A DNA stretch of 64,000 nt from an uncultured Lachnospiraceae bacterium (GTDB lineage Bacteria > Bacillota > Clostridia > Lachnospirales > Lachnospiraceae), in assembly GCA_934351255.1 (NCBI GenBank), contig CAKRJH010000010.1, positions 1 to 64,000 on the forward strand. Reading direction: 5' to 3'. The stretch's first letter is position 1; the number at the start of each line of letters is the position of its first letter. This document shows, in pieces, positions 53,312 through 62,444 of the stretch. A program made the translations under genes and the position numbers. The notes under the pieces were generated by a model. It ran no database searches. It was given only the letters and a program-made list of their open reading frames with translations, and was not told the DNA's origin.

Positions 53312-55831
53312 ATGAGGAAACAGAAATGTCTGGCTCTGGTGCTTGCGATGAGCCTGGTAGCCGGTGGACTGACCCCGCTTGGGGCAGACCGTGTATTTAC
53401 CGGTACGACGACGCAGGCAGCACAGGCGGCACAGGCAGCGCAGACGCAGAACAGTGGGGTGGAGTTTTCAAAAGAAAGCGGCAGTTATGAGGAGAGCACA
53501 CTGGAACTTTCCGCACCGGAGGGCAGTGAGATCTACTATACCCTGGACGGTTCCGATCCGGCAGACCCGGACAATGGGAACCGGATCCTGTATCAGAATG
53601 CGATCTCTCTGAAATCCCGCAAGGATGATCCGAATGTGCTCAGTGCCATTGATCCGTCCCTGTTTGACGCGGCCCATGATAAGTATGATGCTGAGTCCAA
53701 GACGTTCAAGAGCACGATGAAGGCACCGGCGGACAGTCAGGTGGACAAGTGCTATACTGTGCGCGCGACGGCCAAGGATGGGAATGGTGTGTATTCCGAC
53801 GTGGTGACCAATACCTATTTTGTGGGACCGATGTCAGAGCATATCGAGGGACTCAAAGAAAGCTGCAAGGCGGCAGGAAAACCGCTTTCCGTGATATCCA
53901 TCTCCATGGACAGTGACGATCTGTTTGATTCCAACAAGGGCATCTATGTCAAGGGGGATGTCTTCAACACGGCAGTGTCTGCGATGCTGGAGACCGGCGT
54001 GTCGCTGAGCAGATACGATGCAAGAAACATTGATGCCAATTACAAGCAAAAGGGTAAAAACTGGGAGCGCGAGACCCATATCGATTACTTCGAGACCGAT
54101 GGCGATACGACCACGTGCCTGCTGCAGCAGGACTGCGGTATCCGTATCCAGGGCAACTATTCCCGCTCGGATTACCAGAAGGGATTCCGCCTGTACGCCA
54201 GAGCGGACTACGGAAAGAAGAATTTTAAGTATACCTTCTTTGACGGGGCAAAGGATGATGCGGGCAACGTTATTGACAAGTTCAAGACTCTGACCCTGCG
54301 CAACGGCGGGAACTGTGCATTTACCACGAAGTTTTCCGATGCTGCCAACCAGATGATGCTCAAGGAGGCAGCCACTGCGGTGGAGACACAGAACGCGAGA
54401 CCATGTGTCGTATATCTGGACGGAGAGTACTGGGGACTGTATGTGCTTCAGGACGATTACACGGACAATTATATGGAGACCAAACACGGTGTCAACAAGG
54501 ACAATGTCATTGTCTACAAGGGAGATGCCGAGGCCTATGACATTGGTTACAAGCTCGATGAGGGTTCCCTGCCTGTGGGCTGTGATGAGATTGCAGATGT
54601 AGATTATTATTACCGTGACATGTACAAATTTATGGATGAACACGAGGATCTGTCCGATGATGCCGATTACGAAGAGTTTACAAAGATGATCGATCCGGAA
54701 TCCTGCCTGCAGTATTTTGCGCTGGAGACCTGGATCAATAACAAGTGGGACTGGCCGGGGAAGAACTGGTCGATGTGGAAGACGGTAACGACCGATGACA
54801 GCATACCGTACGCGGATGGAAGATTCCGCTTCATGATCTATGACGTGGAGTTCGGTGGAGTCAGCGGAAGTTCTGATGCCAGGGCCAATACGGTCAAGGA
54901 GAGCAATCTGCTGGATTATCAGACAGGCAATAAGGACAAGCCCAATGTACGGTTCTTTGCCTACCTGATGACGAATCGTGGATTCCGTGACCGCTTCTGC
55001 CAGATGCTGACGGATCTGACGGACGAGGTGTTTACCACCTTAAAGACCACAGCCGTGATGGATTATTTCGAGGCTTCCTGGTCTCCTCTGCTGAATCAGT
55101 TCTTTGAAAGATATCCGGGCTCCGGAGACTCTTTGGATGCGCTTTATGGAGGATATGCATCCCTGCAGTGCATGAGAGATTTTTATGCAAAGAGAGCGAA
55201 GTATATTCCGAAGATCGTGACCTATGTTCATAAGGAATTTAACGATGTAGAACCGACTCCGACACCGACGGCAGAGCCGACACAGACACCGGAAGTGACT
55301 GAGACACCGGTTCCACCTGCAGAGACGTCCACACCGGCACCGATGCCTCCGACAGAATCATCAAAGCCATCTGCACCGGATACGCCGATGACCTCTGTTG
55401 CGACACAGCCTGCTGCAGGACAGGAGATCCGAAATAGTGATGCTGTCTATGTGGTAAATAAGGATGCGAAGACGGTAACCTACAAGAGACCGTCCGCAAA
55501 TGTCTCTACCTGCGTGATCCCGGACAGTCTGGTGGTTGATGGACGGAGCTATCCGGTCACAGCCATTGCCGGAAACGCTTTCGCAGCAAAGAAACTGACG
55601 AGTGTGGTGATCGGCAAACATGTGACATCTATCGGAAACAAGGCATTTTACAAGTGCAAGACGCTCAAAAAGATCACGATCAAGAGTAAGAAATTAAAGA
55701 ACGTGGGCAAATATGCGATCAAGGGAATTTCCCGGAAGGCAGCGATCAAATGTCCTTCCTCCAGGAAGAAGGCATATAAGAAGTTGTTCACGAAGAAGAC
55801 AGGGTATCTGGGATCCATGAAGATCCGATAG
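53312..55831 (+). CDS. Secreted CotH-type protein with chitobiase-like and leucine-rich repeat domains
   Basis: A signal peptide (about residues 1-24) starts the 839-aa protein. It is followed by an Ala/Gln-rich segment and a chitobiase/hexosaminidase C-terminal-like module (about 48-180, EIYYTLDGSDP). The CotH kinase-like domain (about 195-560) has GIRIQGNYSR, NGGNCAFTTKFSD and YDVEFGG. A Pro/Thr-rich linker follows (about 650-710), then a BspA-type leucine-rich repeat module (about 720-839). CotH proteins phosphorylate coat or secreted proteins in bacilli; here it is probably cell-surface. ATG 53312 follows AAGGAGG at 53298-53304. Confidence 0.88.
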   Translation: MRKQKCLALVLAMSLVAGGLTPLGADRVFTGTTTQAAQAAQAAQTQNSGVEFSKESGSYEESTLELSAPEGSEIYYTLDGSDPADPDNGNRILYQNAISLKSRKDDPNVLSAIDPSLFDAAHDKYDAESKTFKSTMKAPADSQVDKCYTVRATAKDGNGVYSDVVTNTYFVGPMSEHIEGLKESCKAAGKPLSVISISMDSDDLFDSNKGIYVKGDVFNTAVSAMLETGVSLSRYDARNIDANYKQKGKNWERETHIDYFETDGDTTTCLLQQDCGIRIQGNYSRSDYQKGFRLYARADYGKKNFKYTFFDGAKDDAGNVIDKFKTLTLRNGGNCAFTTKFSDAANQMMLKEAATAVETQNARPCVVYLDGEYWGLYVLQDDYTDNYMETKHGVNKDNVIVYKGDAEAYDIGYKLDEGSLPVGCDEIADVDYYYRDMYKFMDEHEDLSDDADYEEFTKMIDPESCLQYFALETWINNKWDWPGKNWSMWKTVTTDDSIPYADGRFRFMIYDVEFGGVSGSSDARANTVKESNLLDYQTGNKDKPNVRFFAYLMTNRGFRDRFCQMLTDLTDEVFTTLKTTAVMDYFEASWSPLLNQFFERYPGSGDSLDALYGGYASLQCMRDFYAKRAKYIPKIVTYVHKEFNDVEPTPTPTAEPTQTPEVTETPVPPAETSTPAPMPPTESSKPSAPDTPMTSVATQPAAGQEIRNSDAVYVVNKDAKTVTYKRPSANVSTCVIPDSLVVDGRSYPVTAIAGNAFAAKKLTSVVIGKHVTSIGNKAFYKCKTLKKITIKSKKLKNVGKYAIKGISRKAAIKCPSSRKKAYKKLFTKKTGYLGSMKIR

Positions 55832-55851
55832 ATCATTTCACACAGAAAAAC

Positions 55852-55886
55852 AAATAGGCAGCCCGCAAATGCGGGTTGTCTATTTT
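55852..55886 (+). terminator. Terminator of the CotH-like gene
   Basis: A 15-bp stem with a few mismatches (55852-55866 with 55871-55885, 4-base loop, CCCGC/GCGGG core) is followed by a T-rich tail. Confidence 0.85.
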
Positions 55887-55987
55887 TCGGTTTTTTTATA
55901 TAATGATGCAAGGGGCAAAATATCTTTTGAACCTGACATAATATCATTGAGAATATTTTAGAAATAAAAGGAAAGGCGGAAGCAAAA

Positions 55988-56938
55988 ATGAAGTATATTT
56001 ATGGCGTAGACCTTGGGGGAACGACCGTTAAGATGGGACTGTTTGACGGGGAGGGAAAGGAACTTCTGGAAAAGTGGGAGATCCCTACGAGAAAGGAAGA
56101 ATCCGGAGCGTATATTCTTCCGGATATCGCAAAGGCGATCCACGATAAAAATGAGGAAAAGAAGATCTCTGTCGAAGATATTGTCGGAATCGGTATGGGT
56201 GTACCGGGACCGATCACAGAGGACGGACGTGTGCTCAAGTGTGCCAATCTGGGATGGGGTATTTTCTCCGTCAGCAAGGAGCTTGGCAGAATGACCGGTG
56301 TCTCCCGGATCTGTGTGGGCAACGATGCCAATGTCGCAGCTCTGGGTGAGCAGTGGCGCGGAGGCGGACGTGGCTTTGAGAGTATTGTTATGGTGACACT
56401 GGGGACCGGAGTCGGCGGAGGAATCATCCTCCACGGTCAGATCCTGACCGGAAGCAACGGAGCGGCCGGAGAGATCGGACACATCACTGTCAATCCAAAG
56501 GAAACACGGGTATGCGGCTGTGGAAAGAAGGGATGTCTCGAGCAATATTCTTCTGCAACGGGGATCACCCGAATGTCCAAGGAAGCACTGGAGAACAGCA
56601 CGGTGGATTCGGAGCTTCGCCGGTATGACCATCCTATCACCGGACTGGAGCTGTTTAAGGCATACAAAAACGACGATGCCCTGGCTAAAGAGATCGTCGA
56701 TACATTTTCAGATTATCTGGGAATGGGATTGGCTCATGTAGCCGCTGTGGTGGATCCACAGGCGTTTGTTATTGGTGGCGGCGTGTCCAAAAACGGACAG
56801 ATCGTGATCGATGTGATCCAGGAAAAGTATGAGCAGGATGTCATGTTTGCACTCAAGGGCAAGCAGTTCCGCCTGGCAGAGCTTGGCAATGACGCCGGTA
56901 TGTATGGTGCCTGCCGTATGGTTCTGACCAGTCTGTAG
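55988..56938 (+). CDS. glcK: ROK family glucokinase
   Basis: It phosphorylates glucose with ATP. The 316-aa protein has the ATP-binding DLGGTTVKMG, the sugar-binding GNDANVAALGE, GTGVGGGI, and the ROK zinc signature in CGCGKKGCLEQY. There is no DNA-binding domain, so it is a kinase rather than a NagC/XylR repressor. Its role with the intracellular GH3 enzyme, capturing released glucose, is plausible but not shown. Confidence 0.93.
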   Translation: MKYIYGVDLGGTTVKMGLFDGEGKELLEKWEIPTRKEESGAYILPDIAKAIHDKNEEKKISVEDIVGIGMGVPGPITEDGRVLKCANLGWGIFSVSKELGRMTGVSRICVGNDANVAALGEQWRGGGRGFESIVMVTLGTGVGGGIILHGQILTGSNGAAGEIGHITVNPKETRVCGCGKKGCLEQYSSATGITRMSKEALENSTVDSELRRYDHPITGLELFKAYKNDDALAKEIVDTFSDYLGMGLAHVAAVVDPQAFVIGGGVSKNGQIVIDVIQEKYEQDVMFALKGKQFRLAELGNDAGMYGACRMVLTSL

Positions 56939-56939
56939 G

Positions 56940-56990
56940 AATGGGAAAAACGTTGGTTTTTCCCTTGCAAGAATTGCTTTGCAATTCTTG
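56940..56990 (-). repeat. Dispersed two-hairpin repeat element, copy 2
   Basis: In reverse orientation this matches the element at 48276-48325 over about 50 bases. The two hairpins are GGGAAAAAC/GTTTTTCCC and CAAGAATTGC/GCAATTCTTG. It begins 2 bases after the glucokinase stop and may serve as its terminator. Confidence 0.85.
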
Positions 56991-57014
56991 ACATTACGGG
57001 TAGTTTCCTGTCAT

Positions 57015-57070
57015 GTAAAAAGAACTGATCCCGGTCTCCGGAATTAATCCGGAAGGCTGGGGATCAGTTC
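57015..57070 (-). terminator. Terminator overlapping the 3' end of the CDF gene
   Basis: GAACTGATCCC (57022-57032) pairs with GGGATCAGTTC (57060-57070), and an inner TCCGG/CCGGA stem adds to it. Read leftward it is followed by TTTTTA. The stop codon of the CDF gene (ends at 57044) lies inside the hairpin. Confidence 0.75.
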
Positions 57071-57946
57071 CACATAGACCTGATCAAATGTCTGCTGTAG
57101 TTCCGCGCGGATCTCGTTGCGAAGCTGCAGCAGTATTTTTGTATTGATCAGACTGTTATGGCTGGTCATATAGATCTCAACCCAGGTCTTTCGCCCGGTC
57201 TGGATCACATCCAGAAATTCGATGTCATAATGTACCTTATCCATATGTTTTTCCGCAATGTGGCGGATCGTGTCCATGCTGTCTTCCTCCGGTGCGAACA
57301 GCACCAGGCTGCGCAGGTTGGAGAGGATCATTTTGACCGGTTCGACGAGAAGCAGGCAGGCCATGATGATCGCTACCAGAGGATCAATGTAGGCGGCCAG
57401 ATGCGCCCATGCTGTCCTGCGCAGAGCCATCTGTACAAAGAAGGCGATGGAGACACCGAGGCTGGAGATGACATCCAGTTTCCAGATGTAGATTTCTGCC
57501 CGTATTGTCAGGGAGGCGTACCGTCGGCTGAAATAGTGTAGCAGCAGATAGATGAACAGACAGCCAAAGCAGACTGCGAGTTCGAAGAATGCGATCTTGC
57601 CGCCGTCCACCTGGCGGCCGCCGTGCAGGATCGTCATGACATTGTCCCAGATAAGGCGCAGGGTGACGGCCAGGAGCACACTGTACTTGATCACCACAAA
57701 CAGCGATTCCACCTGGGAGAAGCCGTAGGGGTGTTTCTCGGTGACCGGCTTGTACAGAAGCGGTACCAGGACCAGGAACGGGCCGATCATGATCAGATCG
57801 GTCACATCAAAAATACAGTCCATCAGCAGGGAATGTGACCGGGTCAGATAGGCCATGATCCCTTCAGACAGCATAAACAGGATGCTGCCGATCAGAGAGA
57901 TGTTCATGATCCTTTTTTCATTTTTCATTTTCGATTCATTTTTCAT
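57044..57946 (-). CDS. Cation diffusion facilitator family transporter
   Basis: The 300-aa protein has six predicted helices and a C-terminal cytoplasmic domain (about residues 215-300), as in CDF metal/proton antiporters. Helix 2 has the metal site as DCIFD, followed by VTD, and the HPYG motif follows. Helix 5 reads IWKLDVISS, where the usual His or Asp four residues before the conserved Asp is Ile, so one metal ligand seems missing. The metal is unknown. It precedes the leftward dtd gene's stop by 2 bases and so forms part of a dtd-CDF leftward operon. Confidence 0.82.
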   Translation of the reverse strand: MKNESKMKNEKRIMNISLIGSILFMLSEGIMAYLTRSHSLLMDCIFDVTDLIMIGPFLVLVPLLYKPVTEKHPYGFSQVESLFVVIKYSVLLAVTLRLIWDNVMTILHGGRQVDGGKIAFFELAVCFGCLFIYLLLHYFSRRYASLTIRAEIYIWKLDVISSLGVSIAFFVQMALRRTAWAHLAAYIDPLVAIIMACLLLVEPVKMILSNLRSLVLFAPEEDSMDTIRHIAEKHMDKVHYDIEFLDVIQTGRKTWVEIYMTSHNSLINTKILLQLRNEIRAELQQTFDQVYVELIPSLPD

Positions 57947-57948
57947 GA

Positions 57949-58401
57949 TTAAAACCCTAATTCCCCGCTGTCCATCACAATGGTAAACGGACCGTCATTG
58001 CACAGGGACACCTGCATGTCAGCGCCAAAGCTTCCGGTCTGTGTCTCGATGCCTTCCCGGCGGCATGCATCGACCAGGTAGTCATAGAGTTCCTCGGCGA
58101 GAGCCGGAGGGGCTGCATTGACAAAGGAAGGACGGTTGCCCTTGCGGCAGTTTGCATACAGTGTGAACTGGGAGACCAGAAGAAGCTGGCCGTGGACATC
58201 GAGCAGTGAGAGATTGGTCTTGCCGTTCTCATCGGCAAAGATCCGCAGGTTCCACATTTTTTTGAGCATGCTATCGGCAGTGTCACGGGTGTCATCCGGT
58301 CCGACGCCGATCAGGACCAGAAGCCCCTGGTCGATCTGACCGGTCTGTTGTTCTTCGACAGTGACGCGCGCCCGCGTGACACGCTGTAAGATAAATTTCA
58401 T
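57949..58401 (-). CDS. dtd: D-aminoacyl-tRNA deacylase
   Basis: It frees tRNA from mistakenly attached D-amino acids or glycine. The 150-aa protein has the start MKFILQRVTRARVTV, the SQFTLYA motif, and an NDGPFT sequence equivalent to the NxGPxT motif. The start at 58401 is chosen because of that family N-terminus and an AGGAGG SD; the open frame extends 31 codons further without support. Promoter at 58450-58478. Confidence 0.95.
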   Translation of the reverse strand: MKFILQRVTRARVTVEEQQTGQIDQGLLVLIGVGPDDTRDTADSMLKKMWNLRIFADENGKTNLSLLDVHGQLLLVSQFTLYANCRKGNRPSFVNAAPPALAEELYDYLVDACRREGIETQTGSFGADMQVSLCNDGPFTIVMDSGELGF

Positions 58402-58449
58402 AGGTAATAAGACCTCCTGTGTGCTATATCTAGTTTCGTTTTCACATAC

Positions 58450-58478
58450 AGTATACAAAATATGGGTTATTTTCGCAA
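58450..58478 (-). promoter_or_regulatory. Promoter of dtd-CDF
   Basis: On the minus strand TTGCGA (58478-58473), a 17-base spacer and TATACT (58455-58450). Confidence 0.65.
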
Positions 58479-58498
58479 TAATTCCCAAACGCAAAGTG

Positions 58499-58527
58499 TA
58501 GACTTAAAAATAAAATCATGATATACT
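58499..58527 (+). promoter_or_regulatory. Promoter of the polysaccharide deacetylase gene
   Basis: TAGACT (58499-58504), a 17-base spacer and TATACT (58522-58527) with an extended TG. The same box style as at 166-194. Confidence 0.6.
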
Positions 58528-58569
58528 GATACGGCATGAGTGTACATACAGATGAAGGGAGATTAGAGC

Positions 58570-59532
58570 ATGAGTTCGCAGAATGCTTCAAGATCAGTGA
58601 ATTCCGCTCAGTACCGGGCGCGAAAAGCTGAGAGAAAGCGTCAGATAAAGAGGGCTCGCCGAATCGCTCTGTGTGTCGTTCTGGTTGCCATATTGATCCC
58701 GGTGATCATCTGTCTGGTCAGAGGTCACAAGATCAAGACTCTGAACAAACAGGTCAATACCCTGGAAAAGCAGATCAAGGAGACCGAGTCCCGGAACAAT
58801 CAGTTACAGGACCAGCTTGATGAGCAGAACCAGAAGCTTGAGGAACTGGAGCAGAAGGCGAAGGAACAGGCCAAAGCGGTCATCGATGACCCTGACAAGC
58901 CCAACGCATATCTGACATTTGATGATGGCCCAAGCAAGAATACGGACATCATTTTGGACACTTTAGCCAAATATAACGTAAAAGCGACATTCTTCACGGT
59001 CGTTCATGAGGGCGAGGAGAATGCCGCACGTTATAAGAGGATTGTCGCTGAAGGGCACACGATCGGGCTTCACTCCGGCAGCCACAATTATTCCAAGTTA
59101 TATGCGAGTCTGGATGCGTTTAAGAAAGATGTACAACAGATCAGTGATTATGTGTATAAAGTGACCGGGGTGCGTTCACGCTATTACCGGTTCCCGGGAG
59201 GAAGCAGCAATCAGCTCAGTGTCAGAAAGGTCGATATCCAGGAATGTATCAAATATCTGACAGATTCGGGATATATCTATTATGACTGGAATGCAGAAAA
59301 CGGGGATGCCAAGGGGATCCGTTATACCCCGGGCCAGCTCGTTAACAATATGATCAACAATGTGACGCAGTGCAGCGGGGATGTGGTGATCTTATGTCAC
59401 GATGAGGGCACAAAGACCAGCACGGCCAAGAGTGTGGGCAGGATGATCAAGGCACTCAAAAGTCTTGGATACGACATTTTGCCGATTACGAAAGACACCA
59501 CACCGGTGCAGCATGTGACACTTACAAATTAA
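58570..59532 (+). CDS. Membrane-anchored polysaccharide deacetylase
   Basis: The 320-aa protein has a strongly basic cytoplasmic N-terminus (about residues 1-33), one membrane helix (about 34-54) and a coiled coil (about 58-105). A NodB domain follows, with TFDDGPSKNT, the metal-binding HSGSHNYSKL and RFPGGSSN. It probably removes acetyl groups from peptidoglycan or another wall polymer outside the cell. It differs from the PdaB-like protein at 46952, which has SFDAAWG. It is 20 bases before pyrH. Confidence 0.9.
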   Translation: MSSQNASRSVNSAQYRARKAERKRQIKRARRIALCVVLVAILIPVIICLVRGHKIKTLNKQVNTLEKQIKETESRNNQLQDQLDEQNQKLEELEQKAKEQAKAVIDDPDKPNAYLTFDDGPSKNTDIILDTLAKYNVKATFFTVVHEGEENAARYKRIVAEGHTIGLHSGSHNYSKLYASLDAFKKDVQQISDYVYKVTGVRSRYYRFPGGSSNQLSVRKVDIQECIKYLTDSGYIYYDWNAENGDAKGIRYTPGQLVNNMINNVTQCSGDVVILCHDEGTKTSTAKSVGRMIKALKSLGYDILPITKDTTPVQHVTLTN

Positions 59533-59552
59533 GGGAAAGGATATAGAGTACT

Positions 59553-60257
59553 ATGGCAAAATATCATCGTATTTTATTGAAATTAAGCGGGGAGGCACTG
59601 GCCGGGCCGAACAAGACCGGATTTGATGAGCAGACCTGCCTCGGCATTGCCAGGCAGGTGAAGACTCTGGTGGACCAGGGCACACAGGTAGCGGTTGTGA
59701 CCGGTGGAGGAAACTTCTGGAGAGGCCGCACCAGCAAGAATATTGACCGTACCAAGGCGGACCAGATCGGAACACTTGCGACGGTGATGAACTGTATCTA
59801 TGTATCTGAGATCTTCCGGTCTGTGGGAATATCCACAGCCGTGATGACTCCGTTTGCCTGCAGTACCTTTACGGAGATGTTCTCCAAGGATGCTGCCAAT
59901 GCACATCTGGAGAAGGGCACGGTCGTGTTCTTTGCAGGTGGCACAGGGCATCCGTATTTCTCCACAGATACCGCGCTGGTTCTTCGTGCGGTGGAGATGG
60001 AGGCCGACATCATTCTGTCCGGCAAGTCCATTGACGGAGTCTATGACAGTGATCCGGCGCTGAATCCGGATGCTAAGAAATATGATGAGATCGACATCAA
60101 TGAGGTGATCAACCAGAGACTTGGTGTGATCGATCTGGCAGCGGCAGTGCTGTGTATGGAGAATCATATGCCGATGATGATCTTTGGCCTGAATGAAGAG
60201 AACAGTATTGTTAACACAGTAAACGGCGTAACTCAGGGAACACTGGTTACTGCGTAA
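59553..60257 (+). CDS. pyrH: Uridylate kinase
   Basis: It converts UMP to UDP in pyrimidine nucleotide synthesis. The 234-aa protein has the start RILLKLSGEALAG, GGGNFWRGR and the GGTGHPYFSTDTA segment. It opens the widely conserved pyrH-frr-uppS-cdsA-dxr-rseP run. Compared with the usual order, tsf and rpsB are not upstream of it; a polysaccharide deacetylase gene is. Confidence 0.97.
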   Translation: MAKYHRILLKLSGEALAGPNKTGFDEQTCLGIARQVKTLVDQGTQVAVVTGGGNFWRGRTSKNIDRTKADQIGTLATVMNCIYVSEIFRSVGISTAVMTPFACSTFTEMFSKDAANAHLEKGTVVFFAGGTGHPYFSTDTALVLRAVEMEADIILSGKSIDGVYDSDPALNPDAKKYDEIDINEVINQRLGVIDLAAAVLCMENHMPMMIFGLNEENSIVNTVNGVTQGTLVTA

Positions 60258-60276
60258 ATATTAGGAGGATTATAAC

Positions 60277-60828
60277 ATGAGTGACCTGACGATTTTTAGA
60301 GAAAAGATGGACAAATCTATCGACAGCCTGGCAAGTGAGTACACGACGATCCGTGCCGGAAGAGCCAATCCACATGTGCTGGATCACATTACCGTAGATT
60401 ATTATGGAACCCCTTCCAATCTGCAGGCGGTGGCTAATATTTCCGTACCGGAGGCGCGTACGATCATGATTCAGCCGTGGGAGGCAAGCCTGATCAAGGA
60501 CATTGAGAAGGCGATCCTGATCTCAGATCTTGGCCTTACACCGAACAACGATGGCAAGGTGATCCGTCTGACGTTCCCGGAGCTTACCGAGGACCGTCGT
60601 AAGGAGCTGGTAAAGGATGTCAAGAAGAAGGGCGAGGCAGCCAAGGTAGCGATCCGTAACATCCGCCGTGATGCCAATGACTCTCTGAAGAAACAGCAGA
60701 AGGCCAATGAGATTTCCGAGGATGAGCTGAAGACGGCTGAGACTGATGTTCAGAAGATGACCGATGAGTTTATCAAGAAGATTGATGTGATGATCGAGGA
60801 CAAATCCAAGGAGATCATGACAGTATAA
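60277..60828 (+). CDS. frr: Ribosome recycling factor
   Basis: It splits post-termination ribosomes with EF-G. The 183-aa protein has the family core TIRAGRANPHVLD and LTEDRRKELV, and the long three-helix bundle with a small alpha-beta domain. Length and neighbours (pyrH, uppS) are typical. Confidence 0.97.
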   Translation: MSDLTIFREKMDKSIDSLASEYTTIRAGRANPHVLDHITVDYYGTPSNLQAVANISVPEARTIMIQPWEASLIKDIEKAILISDLGLTPNNDGKVIRLTFPELTEDRRKELVKDVKKKGEAAKVAIRNIRRDANDSLKKQQKANEISEDELKTAETDVQKMTDEFIKKIDVMIEDKSKEIMTV

Positions 60829-60847
60829 AACCAGACAGGATACACCG

Positions 60848-60871
60848 AGGGATGGACTGTAGTCCGTCCCT
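60848..60871 (+). terminator. Hairpin between frr and uppS
   Basis: A 10-bp stem (60848-60857 with 60862-60871, TGTA loop) is followed by a weak T-rich stretch (TATGCTGTTTATA). It may reduce rather than stop read-through. Confidence 0.5.
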
Positions 60872-60903
60872 TATGCTGTTTATATGGTATAGGAGGAATG
60901 GAC

Positions 60904-61623
60904 GTGGGTGACACACAAAAGAAGGTGCCAAGGCATGTTGCCATCATTCTCGACGGCAATGGCAGATGGGCAAAGAAACGCATGCTTCCACGCAATGCCG
61001 GGCATGCTGCGGGCAGCAAAAATGTAGAAAAAATATGTGCCGCGGCATGGGACATGGGGATCGAATATGTGACCATGTATGCGTTTTCGACAGAGAACTG
61101 GTCAAGACCGCAGTCGGAGGTGGATGCGCTGATGAAGCTGCTTCACAGCTATCTCAAGGACTGTATCAAGACGAGCAAAAGGAACAATATGCAGGTGCGC
61201 GTGATCGGCGATATCACCAGACTGGAGCCGGATCTCCAGGCGCGTATCCGTGAGCTTGAGGAGGTATCCGCTGCCAACACGGGACTGCATTTCCAGGTGG
61301 CATTGAATTACGGAAGCCGGGATGAGATCCGGCGCGGCATGCAGCAGATGGCCAGAGACGTCAAGGCAGGTCGGGTGGATCCGGAGCAGGTGGACGAGGC
61401 GCTGATCGGAAACTATCTGGATACCCGGGGGATCCCGGATCCGGATCTGATGATCCGCACCAGTGGAGAGCAGAGACTGTCCAATTATCTGCTGTGGCAG
61501 CTTGCCTATGCGGAGTTTTATTTTACGGATGTCCTGTGGCCGGATTTCTCGGCAAAGGATCTGCAGGATGCCGTCGACTTTTATCAGGGCAGAGATCGTA
61601 GATTTGGAGGAATAAAGGGTTAG
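60904..61623 (+). CDS. uppS: Undecaprenyl diphosphate synthase
   Basis: It makes the C55 lipid carrier for wall synthesis. The 239-aa protein has ILDGNGRWAKKR, the AFSTENW segment and RTSGEQRLSNYLLWQ. GTG 60904 is chosen because AGGAGG (60891-60896) is only 1 base from the alternative ATG 60898 but 7 from the GTG. cdsA starts 1 base after its stop. Confidence 0.95.
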   Translation: MGDTQKKVPRHVAIILDGNGRWAKKRMLPRNAGHAAGSKNVEKICAAAWDMGIEYVTMYAFSTENWSRPQSEVDALMKLLHSYLKDCIKTSKRNNMQVRVIGDITRLEPDLQARIRELEEVSAANTGLHFQVALNYGSRDEIRRGMQQMARDVKAGRVDPEQVDEALIGNYLDTRGIPDPDLMIRTSGEQRLSNYLLWQLAYAEFYFTDVLWPDFSAKDLQDAVDFYQGRDRRFGGIKG

Positions 61624-61624
61624 T

Positions 61625-62431
61625 ATGTTTAAGACGAGATTGATAAGTGGTATTGTGTTGATGGCCATTCTGATCGCACTTCTGGTCAATGGAGGCTGGG
61701 CTCTGTTTATTGCAGTGACCGTGATCTCAGTGATTGGTCTGTTTGAACTGTATCGTGCAGTTGGGATGCATAAAACGCTCCCGGCGTTCATTGGTTATAT
61801 AAGCAGCATTGTGACGGACTGTCTGATTCTGAACGATGACTATCGGATCCTGATGCTGTGGCTGATGATCACGCTGATCCTGATGATGGCCTGCTATGTC
61901 ATCGCCTATCCAAAGTTCCATTCGGAGCAGATCACGATGCTTTTTTTCGGCATCTTTTATGTGACGGTGATGCTGGCATATGTGTTCAAGGTACGCTACA
62001 TTGAGCAGGGAATCTATCTGGTATGGCTGATCTTCGTTGGATCCTGGGGATCCGATACGCTGGCATATTGCAGCGGCAAACTTTTTGGAAAGAAAAAACT
62101 GCCGTCCAAGCTGAGTCCGAACAAGACGATCGCAGGATGTGTCGGCGGAGTGGTCGGTGCCGCGATCCTCGGATTCCTTTTTGCGTTGGCGGCATTCCAT
62201 GACCGCACACAGTTCTGGTGGCTGTTTGCACTAATCGGAGGCGTTTCCGCCGTGATCTCACAGATTGGAGACCTTGCGGCTTCTGCGATCAAGCGCAATC
62301 ATGACATCAAGGATTACGGAAAACTGATCCCGGGACACGGCGGTATTCTGGATCGCTTTGACAGCGTGATCTTTACGGCACCGATCGTGTATATTTTGTG
62401 TTTTGCGGGTGTGATGGCAGGAATCCTGTAG
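61625..62431 (+). CDS. cdsA: Phosphatidate cytidylyltransferase
   Basis: It makes CDP-diacylglycerol, the central phospholipid precursor. The 268-aa protein has about seven membrane helices and the C-terminal family signature KDYGKLIPGHGGILDRFDS. Length and neighbours are typical. Confidence 0.96.
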   Translation: MFKTRLISGIVLMAILIALLVNGGWALFIAVTVISVIGLFELYRAVGMHKTLPAFIGYISSIVTDCLILNDDYRILMLWLMITLILMMACYVIAYPKFHSEQITMLFFGIFYVTVMLAYVFKVRYIEQGIYLVWLIFVGSWGSDTLAYCSGKLFGKKKLPSKLSPNKTIAGCVGGVVGAAILGFLFALAAFHDRTQFWWLFALIGGVSAVISQIGDLAASAIKRNHDIKDYGKLIPGHGGILDRFDSVIFTAPIVYILCFAGVMAGIL

Positions 62432-62444
62432 GAGGAGAGATACA

